Part shown: piece after piece, positions 17,796 through 24,244 of the stretch
Position numbering within the stretch: the first letter of the stretch is position 1
Layout of the letters: each line of letters opens with the position of its first letter
Assembly (NCBI GenBank): GCA_040398845.1
Contig: JBBATH010000001.1
Coordinates: 124,001 to 188,000, forward strand
Direction: 5' to 3'
Length of the DNA: 64,000 nt
Source of the DNA: WLND01 sp040398845
Lineage (GTDB): Bacteria; Actinomycetota; Actinomycetes; S36-B12
Notes under the pieces: generated by a model
Database searches by the model: none
The model's input: only the letters and a program-made list of their open reading frames with translations
What the model was told of the DNA's origin: nothing
Program-made: the position numbers and the translations under genes

Positions 17796-17796
17796 G

Positions 17797-19029
17797 TCAG
17801 GCGCTCCTGAAGATGAGGGCGACATCGTGGCCGCCGAAGCCGAATGAGTTGTTGAGCGCAGCGATGTCACCGGATGGCAACGACCTCGGCGCACCGGTCG
17901 CGATATCGAGATCGACCGCGGGGTCCTTGTCCTCAAGATTGGCGGTCGGCGGCACGAGCCGGTCGCGCATGGCGAGAAGGGTGAAGATTGACTCGATTGC
18001 TCCGGCCCCGCCGAGCAGGTGGCCGGTCATCGATTTGGTTCCGGTGACAACGGCATGATCGGCGGCGGAGCCAAGGGCACGTCGGATTGCCACCGCCTCG
18101 GCGATGTCGCCCTGGGGCGTCGAGGTGGCATGGGCATTCACGTGGACGATGTCGGCTGCCGTGAGCCCGGCCTCCTCGAGAGCGAACTCGATTGCCCGTG
18201 CCGCCCCCCGACCCTCAGGGTCGGGTTGGGCGATGTGATGGCCGTCTGACGTGAGCCCAGCACCCGCGTACACCCCATAGATCTTCGCGCCGCGGGCGGC
18301 GGCGAATTCAGCGGATTCGAGGACGAGTAGGCCAGCGCCCTCGCCCATGACGAAGCCGTCGCGGCCGAGATCGTAGGGTCGTGAAGCAGACATTGGGTCG
18401 TCGTTCCGTGTTGAAAGTGCGCGCATGGCGGCGAATCCAGCCATCGTGATCGGGTGAATGCAGGCCTCGGTTCCGCCGGCGATCACCACGTCCGCGCGTC
18501 CGGTCTGAATCATGCGGGCGCCGTAGGAGATGGCCTCTGCGCCGGAGGCGCATGCGCTCACTGGAGTGTGGACGCCTGCGCGCGCGCCGACCTCGAGGCC
18601 GACGATTGCCGCCGGTCCGTTCGGCATGATCATCGTGACCATGTGAGGTGAGATCCGCGAGGGTCCGCGCTCGAGGAGGGTGTCGTACGAGTTCATGAGG
18701 GAGGTGATGCCGCCGATGCCAGAGGCGACGACCGCTCCGAGACGATCCGGGTCGATGGACGTGATGCCTGCGTCAGCCCAAGCCTCGCGCGCGGCGATGA
18801 GGGCGGCCTGTTGCGAGCGGTCCATTTTTCGGACGTCGACCCGATCTAGGACGTCGGCAGGGTCAACGGCCATGATGCCAGCGATCTTCGATGGCTGAAC
18901 ATCGACCCATGGCTCGTCAATGACCCGGATTCCAGGCTGCCCGGAGAGGACTCGCTGCCAACTCGAATCGACGTCGCCACCAACGGGGGTGGTCATTCCG
19001 AGGCCGGTGACGACAACCTGACGGGTCAT
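17797..19029 (-). CDS. fabF: beta-ketoacyl-ACP synthase II
   Basis: FabF condenses malonyl-ACP with acyl-ACP in fatty-acid elongation. The 410-residue thiolase-fold enzyme keeps the Cys-His-His triad: the nucleophilic Cys in VSACASGAEAI, a His in VNAHATSTPQGD, and another in TKSMTGHLLGGAGA. The C-terminal NNSFGFGGHDVALIF is also typical. It follows acpP (94 bp gap) and precedes accD (1 bp) in the fabD-fabH-acpP-fabF-accD transcript, the conserved actinobacterial order. The start is the ATG at 19027-19029. Confidence 0.97.
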   Translation of the reverse strand: MTRQVVVTGLGMTTPVGGDVDSSWQRVLSGQPGIRVIDEPWVDVQPSKIAGIMAVDPADVLDRVDVRKMDRSQQAALIAAREAWADAGITSIDPDRLGAVVASGIGGITSLMNSYDTLLERGPSRISPHMVTMIMPNGPAAIVGLEVGARAGVHTPVSACASGAEAISYGARMIQTGRADVVIAGGTEACIHPITMAGFAAMRALSTRNDDPMSASRPYDLGRDGFVMGEGAGLLVLESAEFAAARGAKIYGVYAGAGLTSDGHHIAQPDPEGRGAARAIEFALEEAGLTAADIVHVNAHATSTPQGDIAEAVAIRRALGSAADHAVVTGTKSMTGHLLGGAGAIESIFTLLAMRDRLVPPTANLEDKDPAVDLDIATGAPRSLPSGDIAALNNSFGFGGHDVALIFRSA

Positions 19030-19123
19030 TGATTCTCCTGCAGTGATGACGGGATGGACGGGTGGTTCTCGGACCCTGATGCGAGGCGGGGACGCACGTC
19101 GAACGCGGCCCCGCCTGCGCGAA

Positions 19124-19360
19124 TCAGGAGTTGGCGGCGATGAAGGTGACGGCGTCGCCGACGGTCTTGAGGTTCTTGACCTCGCTGTCGGGGATCTTCA
19201 CGCCCCACTTATCCTCAGCGGCCATGACGACCTCAACCATTGACAGCGAGTCAATATCAAGATCATCGACGAATGACTTCTCTGAAGTGACGTCCTCGAC
19301 CGGAACGCCGGCAACCTCGTTGACGATGACGGCAAGGCCGCTCAGAATGTCCTGGCTCAT
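19124..19360 (-). CDS. acpP: acyl carrier protein
   Basis: This 78-residue acidic, helical protein is the FAS-II acyl carrier. The phosphopantetheine attachment Ser38 sits in the DSL motif (DDLDIDSLSMVEVV), as in all ACPs. The ATG at 19358-19360 starts just before the first helix (MSQDILSGLAVIV); longer in-frame readings run through the intergenic region and are rejected. It lies between fabH and fabF, the standard place. A holo-ACP synthase gene is not present in the window. Confidence 0.97.
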   Translation of the reverse strand: MSQDILSGLAVIVNEVAGVPVEDVTSEKSFVDDLDIDSLSMVEVVMAAEDKWGVKIPDSEVKNLKTVGDAVTFIAANS

Positions 19361-19466
19361 GATTCCCTTTCGTGTGCTTGGTGTGAACGCGGTGGTTGGT
19401 GCAGTTGTCGTGCGATCGTGCCTGTGACGTCCGGTAGAGCCTGATGGTGATGCTGAGAGGGTAGTG

Positions 19467-20471
19467 CTACGGGAGCGTGACGACCTGCGATGCGAAGACG
19501 AGTCCCGCCCCGAATCCGATGAGCAGCGCCGTGCCCCCGCTTTTCGCCTCGCCGGTTCGGAGCATGCGCTCCATCGCGAGGGGAACCGAAGCGGCCGAGG
19601 TGTTGCCCGACGTGACAATGTCGCGGGCAACCGGTACGTGAGCGGGCAGTTTCAACGCCCTCACCATGGCATCGGTGATCCGGTTGTTCGCCTGATGAGG
19701 GATGAAGGCATCGAGATCACCTGCGTCGACTCCCGCTGCGTCAAGTGCGCGCTGTGCTGCCTTGGCCATCTCACCCACCGCCCACCGGAAGACCTGCTGT
19801 CCCTGCATGGTGATGACGGGGAAGATCGGGCCGCCGTTGTCGCGGTACTCGATGAGCGACTGCGACATGTTGATGGCGTCCTTCTGGCCACCATCGGCTC
19901 CCCAGATCGTTGGGCCGATGGCTGGAACCTTGGATGGGCCGATGACGACGGCTCCCGCTCCGTCGGCGAAGAGGAAGGCGGTGCCCCGGTCACTGGGGTC
20001 GATCCAGTCGGTGAGTTTTTCAACGCCGATGACGAGGACGTAGGTGGAGCTACCGCTACGAACCATGTCGTTCGCCAGCGAGACGCCGAAGCAGAAGCCG
20101 GCGCAGGCGGCTGAGATGTCGAACGCCGCGGCATTGACTGCCCCGATGCGTGCGGCCACCTCCGTTGATGCCGAGGGAGTCTGGTACGGATGGGTGACGG
20201 TAGCGACGAGCACCATGCCGATGTCGGTGGCCGCGATTCCGGCAGCCTCGATCGCCTTGTCCGCTGCTGATGAAGCCATGTCGACAACGGACTCGTCCTT
20301 CGCTGCGAAACGCCGCTCGGTGATGCCGGATCGTTCCTGGATCCACTCGTCGGATGAGTCGATGAGGGTGCAGATCTCGGCGTTTGTCACGACGCGCTCG
20401 GGCCGATGAACACCGATTGACATGATGCGGGAAAACTCGACGCCTTGCTGGGTTCGGATGGCGGCGGTCAT
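19467..20471 (-). CDS. fabH: beta-ketoacyl-ACP synthase III
   Basis: FabH starts fatty-acid synthesis by condensing an acyl-CoA with malonyl-ACP. The 334-residue protein has the catalytic triad Cys123 (ISAACAGF), His259 (FIPHQAN) and Asn290 (SGNTSAAS). The N-terminal DEWIQERSGITERR and the C-terminal GFGAGLVFASQV are also family hallmarks. Actinobacterial FabH often accept branched primers; this cannot be decided here. Its ATG overlaps the fabD stop as ATGA (20468-20471), so translation is coupled. A 106-bp gap separates it from acpP. Confidence 0.96.
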   Translation of the reverse strand: MTAAIRTQQGVEFSRIMSIGVHRPERVVTNAEICTLIDSSDEWIQERSGITERRFAAKDESVVDMASSAADKAIEAAGIAATDIGMVLVATVTHPYQTPSASTEVAARIGAVNAAAFDISAACAGFCFGVSLANDMVRSGSSTYVLVIGVEKLTDWIDPSDRGTAFLFADGAGAVVIGPSKVPAIGPTIWGADGGQKDAINMSQSLIEYRDNGGPIFPVITMQGQQVFRWAVGEMAKAAQRALDAAGVDAGDLDAFIPHQANNRITDAMVRALKLPAHVPVARDIVTSGNTSAASVPLAMERMLRTGEAKSGGTALLIGFGAGLVFASQVVTLP

Positions 20472-21661
20472 CCGGTCGACTCCTGTGACTCCGGGTGGAG
20501 TCTGACGATGGGCTGGCCGGGGGAGACAGGGTCGCCATCGTGGACGAGCCACTCGACGACGACGCCGCCGTGTGGTGCCAAGATCGGGGTGCTGTCGCGC
20601 AGGGTGTCAATGGTGCCGACGGTCGCTCCGACGGCGAGGGATTCACCGACTGGTGTGCTGAGGGTCTGGACGAAGGTTCCCTTTGCCGGGGCGATGAGGA
20701 GACGCCACGTGGGTTGGCTCCCGATGGGCGTGTGGGTCGTGTGGGCGGCGATCATGGCCCAGGCGGCATCAAGGTCATCGGGTGTTTTGACCGCGAGGGT
20801 TTCGACTCCGGGCAGGGCTCGCTTGATGAGACCGGTGAGGGTGCCGGCGGGCGGGATCTCGATGACTGCTGTCACCCCAAGTTCGCCCATCGTGCGCATG
20901 CACAGGTCCCAGCGGACGGGGTTGCTCACCTGGGTGACGAGGCGACGAAGGACGTCGCGGCCATCGTGGACGACCTGGCCGTCGGCGTTCGAGATGAAGC
21001 GCAGGCGCGGGTCGTGAGTTGAGATGGACTGCGCGTAGCCGCCAAGGATGCCGGTTGCCGGGGCCATGTGTGAGGTGTGAAAGGCGCCTGCGACCTCGAG
21101 TGGTCGCACGCGGGCGCCCTCCGGGGGGTCTGCGGCGAAAGCTGCGAGTTGCTCCATCGTGCCGGCGACCACGATCTGGCCGGCACCGTTCATGTTCGCG
21201 GGGGTGAGTCCGTGCTGCTCAGCCTTGGCGACGACGGCCTCAGCCTCGCCACCGAGGACTGCGCTCATGCCGGTGGGGGTGACGGCGGCTGCTGCGGCCA
21301 TCGCCTTGCCGCGCTCGCGCACGAACACCATGGCCTGCTCTGCGCTCAGGACTCCGGCACCGACAGCGGCGGTGATCTCACCAACGGAGTGACCTGCGCC
21401 GGCGGCGACCTGACTGAAGCCGGAACCGGGGTGGGGAAAGAGGGACAGGAGGGTGACGAGCCCGGCGCCGACGATGAGGGGCTGAGCGATCGCGGTGTCG
21501 CGGATGGTGTCGGCGTCTGACGTGGTGCCGTGAGTGATGAGGTCGATGCCACTGACTGCGGAAAGCCAGTCGAGGCGTTCGCGCACCCCATCGAGTTCAA
21601 GCCATGGGGCGAGAAAACCTGGGGACTGGGCACCTTGGCCTGGAGCGACGACAACAAGCAT
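20468..21661 (-). CDS. fabD: malonyl-CoA:ACP transacylase fused to a C-terminal biotinyl/lipoyl-like domain
   Basis: Residues 1 to about 310 form a complete FabD, loading malonate onto ACP. They include GQGAQ (9-13), the nucleophile Ser92 in AGHSVGE and catalytic His195 in AFHTSHM. Residues about 318-390 are an extra domain with a beta-barrel pattern like biotin carboxyl carrier or lipoyl domains (LLIAPAKGTFVQTL, VGESLAVGATVGTI, ILAPHGGVVVEWLVHDGDPVSPGQPIVRL). At the turn where the modified lysine of EAMKM normally sits the sequence is DTLRD, so the attachment Lys is missing and the domain cannot be biotinylated or lipoylated conventionally. Typical FabD are about 310 residues. It heads the fab operon, behind a perfect palindrome at 21726-21744. 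Confidence 0.92.
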   Translation of the reverse strand: MLVVVAPGQGAQSPGFLAPWLELDGVRERLDWLSAVSGIDLITHGTTSDADTIRDTAIAQPLIVGAGLVTLLSLFPHPGSGFSQVAAGAGHSVGEITAAVGAGVLSAEQAMVFVRERGKAMAAAAAVTPTGMSAVLGGEAEAVVAKAEQHGLTPANMNGAGQIVVAGTMEQLAAFAADPPEGARVRPLEVAGAFHTSHMAPATGILGGYAQSISTHDPRLRFISNADGQVVHDGRDVLRRLVTQVSNPVRWDLCMRTMGELGVTAVIEIPPAGTLTGLIKRALPGVETLAVKTPDDLDAAWAMIAAHTTHTPIGSQPTWRLLIAPAKGTFVQTLSTPVGESLAVGATVGTIDTLRDSTPILAPHGGVVVEWLVHDGDPVSPGQPIVRLHPESQESTG

Positions 21662-21725
21662 TATGAAAGTCTTTCGATAAGGAGTCTCGACAACGGTACC
21701 GCCGCGGCCAACGTCTGGGGAGTGT

Positions 21726-21744
21726 CTTGTAGGAATCCTACAAG
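21726..21744. promoter_or_regulatory. 19-bp palindrome upstream of fabD, candidate fab operator
   Basis: CTTGTAGGA-A-TCCTACAAG is a perfect 9+1+9 inverted repeat 65 bp upstream of the fabD start codon, between fasR and fabD. Its perfect symmetry and its position before the fatty-acid operon suggest the binding site of a dimeric regulator. The adjacent FasR-like protein is the first candidate; an unlinked lipid regulator is the alternative. Confidence 0.6.
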
Positions 21745-21810
21745 AACGGGACGGAGTTCCAGAAGGCGCTCAGTGGTGATCGCCGGGATGAGATGACCAA
21801 AAACACCCCC

Positions 21811-21895
21811 AACTGACCACTCCCCTCGTCATTTCGACCGGAATCCGGTCGAAATGACTCGGGGAGGTTGGAAATGTCCGATTTATTGGTCAGTT
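21811..21895. terminator. nested long inverted repeat after fasR
   Basis: A 22-bp stem (21820-21841 with 21845-21866, two mismatches, loop AAT) contains a perfect 14-bp core around GTCATTTCGACCGG. An outer pair, AACTGACCA (21811-21819) and TGGTCAGTT (21887-21895), touches the fasR stop codon. The structure lies between fasR and fabD, which are transcribed in the same direction. It most likely terminates or attenuates fasR readthrough into the fab operon, though it lacks a clear T-run. Confidence 0.6.
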
Positions 21896-23022
21896 CATCC
21901 TCGTCGTTGGGTCATTCCTGCGGTGAGTTCCTGTGGTGATGGGTGTCGCGGCTGGTGCTCGACGAGCCGGCCGAGGGTGAGGCCGATTCGCAGGGCGTAT
22001 GCACCCCGCGGATCAGTGGCGCTCCAGCCGGTGATCTCGGCAATCCGCCTGAGCCGGTACCGCACGGTTTTCGGGTGGATGAACAGGGCCCGCGCGGTGG
22101 CCTCGAGGGACGGCATCTGTTCTAGGTAGGTCGCGGCGGTCGCGAGCAGCGCAGGGTCGGCGCTCAATTGCTGGTGCACCTGCTCGACGAGTTGGCGGAC
22201 GGCTCCGAGGTCGCCAGCCAGCGCCCGTTCTGGCAGGAGATCGTCGGAGCTCACCGGGCGAGGTGCGTGCTCCCATTCGGGGGCAGCATGCAGGCCAAGG
22301 AGCGTTGATCGCGTTGCCTCTGGGATCTCGGCGAACGAGCCGATGAGCCTGCTGAACACGACCGCACCTGTACCAAAATGCGAGCTGAGCAACCGGGCGG
22401 CCCGCGCCGGGTCACTTGCCCGCCCGACGAGGGCGAGCACCGTTGTGCCGTGAACCCCGGCGAGGAGATCGAGATCATGATTGGCAGCCGCCCGGCGCAT
22501 GATCGCTAGTCCGCCCTCAGGGTCGCCAGCGGGTGCCTCGCCAGCAAGGACGACGATCCCCTCGCGTCCCGTCCATCCGAGTGCCGCGGCACGGCCGAGC
22601 ACGAACTCATCGAGATCATCGCGCAGCAGGGAGTCGATGATGAGCGCCTCAAGCCGGGCATCCCACGTGCCTCGCGCCTCAGCTGCCCGTGCGTAGACCT
22701 CGGCCGCGGCGAAAGCGATCTCCCGCGAGTACCTGAGGATGGCCTCACGAAGCGCGGGGCGATCAGCAGGATCAGACAGCTCCTCGATCGCCGACTCGAC
22801 GACTGCGATGGTCGTGCGCACGAGGGCAACGGTCTGCTCAAGGCTGAGGATCCGAGCCAATTCACGGGGCGCAGCGCCAAAAACATCGGTCGTGAGGGTC
22901 CGCCTGCTGCTCGGGGCGTTGTACCAGTCGATAAATGCCGTGATGCCGGCCTGGGCGACGAGCCCAACCCAGCTGCGCTCCTGGGCACCAAGACCGCGGT
23001 ACCAGGGCAGCCCCTCCTCCAT
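21895..23022 (-). CDS. fasR: PucR-type transcriptional regulator, FasR-like activator of fatty-acid synthesis
   Basis: The 375-residue protein ends in a PucR/CdaR helix-turn-helix (SLEATARALFIHPKTVRYRLRRIAEITG, split around residue 325) and has the N-terminal block LPWYRG..ERSWVGLVAQAGI seen in Streptomyces FasR, which activates fabD-fabH-acpP-fabF. Its location just upstream of fabD supports the assignment. The annotated ATG (23020-23022) has no good ribosome-binding site. The same frame continues upstream as ALTTAATRL and reaches a GTG at 23089-23091, three bases after the preceding gene's stop, but a TAG at 23059-23061 intervenes. Either translation starts at 23022 on a shortened protein or the gene carries an amber mutation or sequence error. 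Confidence 0.85.
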   Translation of the reverse strand: MEEGLPWYRGLGAQERSWVGLVAQAGITAFIDWYNAPSSRRTLTTDVFGAAPRELARILSLEQTVALVRTTIAVVESAIEELSDPADRPALREAILRYSREIAFAAAEVYARAAEARGTWDARLEALIIDSLLRDDLDEFVLGRAAALGWTGREGIVVLAGEAPAGDPEGGLAIMRRAAANHDLDLLAGVHGTTVLALVGRASDPARAARLLSSHFGTGAVVFSRLIGSFAEIPEATRSTLLGLHAAPEWEHAPRPVSSDDLLPERALAGDLGAVRQLVEQVHQQLSADPALLATAATYLEQMPSLEATARALFIHPKTVRYRLRRIAEITGWSATDPRGAYALRIGLTLGRLVEHQPRHPSPQELTAGMTQRRG

Positions 23023-23094
23023 GAGCCGCGTTGCCGCGGTCGTGAGGGCGCCCGTCGACTAGGGGAGCCGAGGCGAACGCTGTTCGGTCACGGA

Positions 23095-24237
23095 TCAGCC
23101 GATGTTGACGCCGATGATCCGGCCCACGCCGTACGTAACGACCGCTGCGCCGACTCCCCACGCCAACTGCCGCACTGCAGAGAAGATCATGCCGCGTCCG
23201 GACAGTCGCCCCACCACGCTCCCGACAATGATCATCGAAATGAGGGAGAGCGAGACCGCGAGAAGGAGGGGGATGCTCGTGCTCGCGGTCGGGCCTGTGA
23301 AGAACAGGTACGGCAGGACGACGACCGAAGCGCCGATTGCGAAGGCGATAAAACTGGAGATGGCCACCTTGACAGGGTTGCCGAGTTCATTGGGATCGAG
23401 TCCGAGCTCTTCACGGGCGAGGGTTTCGAGTGCGATCTTCGGATCGGTCATGATCTGCGCAGCCACCATGCCGGCCTGCTCACGAGACAGGCCCTTGGCG
23501 CGGTAAATGAGTTCGAGCTCCTTCTGCTCCTCCTCTGGCTTGTCGCGCAGTTCACTTTCCTCCATGGCGATCTCGCGGCGGAAGAGGTCTCGCTGGCTGG
23601 CGACACTCACGTACTCGCCAGCAGCCATCGAGAATGCGCCAGCAAGCAGGCCCGCGAGCCCGGCGAACAAAATCGTGCTGTTGTTGGGCGCTGCTCCCGC
23701 GAATCCCATGACCAGGGCGGTGTTGGAGACGAGACCATCGCTCACGCCGAAGACAGCGGCGCGTACTGCCCCGGACCGGTCGACCCGATGCCACGGCTCA
23801 CCGCCGGAACCAAGGGCACGCCGCGCCACCACCGCCTGCGACTGATCGGACCTCATCTGTCGGAAAGTCTCTGCATGGTCGCGCTCGTCGGTCGACATTG
23901 TGGGCAGCGCATCGGGTTCATCGTCGTACATGCCCTCCGCCGCAGCCTCGGTCTGCTCAAGGGTTTCGAGGATGCCATCAATGCCAAGGGCGCGTGCACG
24001 GCTGAGCAATTCGGCATCACCCGGATCAAGGCCTCCCGGCGGCGACGGAGCATCGATGCCGTGCTCCGCGAGCTTGGCAGCCCAATGCTCGGCGTGCTTG
24101 TCCTCGATGTCGGCGAGCTCGAGGAGCGCTTCGCGCCGGTCGCCATCGACCGTTTCAGCGAGGGCCCGGTAGAGCAGCGACGCATTTCGTTCAGCCGCGA
24201 GGTAGTCGAGGAATCGGCGTGGATCGCTCTTGGACAT
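23095..24237 (-). CDS. VIT1/CCC1-family Fe/Mn transporter with N-terminal rubrerythrin-like domain
   Basis: Residues 1 to about 130 form a ferritin/rubrerythrin-like helical domain with Glu and His at iron-ligand spacing (FLDYLAAERNASLLYRALAE, IEDKHAEHW, DERDHAETF). Residues about 150-380 are a VIT1/CCC1 membrane domain with the signature AAVFGVSDGLVSNTALVMG, GLLAGAFSMAAGEYVSVASQ and an acidic cytosolic loop (EESELRDKPEEEQKELELIY) that binds metal. Such proteins export or store Fe2+/Mn2+. The ATG at 24235-24237 lies 7 bp after aceE. The three genes aceE, this one and fasR are tightly spaced on one strand, so they are probably one transcript, an unusual mix of central metabolism, metal transport and lipid regulation. 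Confidence 0.88.
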   Translation of the reverse strand: MSKSDPRRFLDYLAAERNASLLYRALAETVDGDRREALLELADIEDKHAEHWAAKLAEHGIDAPSPPGGLDPGDAELLSRARALGIDGILETLEQTEAAAEGMYDDEPDALPTMSTDERDHAETFRQMRSDQSQAVVARRALGSGGEPWHRVDRSGAVRAAVFGVSDGLVSNTALVMGFAGAAPNNSTILFAGLAGLLAGAFSMAAGEYVSVASQRDLFRREIAMEESELRDKPEEEQKELELIYRAKGLSREQAGMVAAQIMTDPKIALETLAREELGLDPNELGNPVKVAISSFIAFAIGASVVVLPYLFFTGPTASTSIPLLLAVSLSLISMIIVGSVVGRLSGRGMIFSAVRQLAWGVGAAVVTYGVGRIIGVNIG

Positions 24238-24244
24238 GGCGCTC

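Noticed and set aside
23059..23061. TAG recoding to an amino acid (pyrrolysine or code change)
   Set aside because: TAG ends several intact genes in the window (for example 3464 and 6005-6007), and no pyl genes are present.
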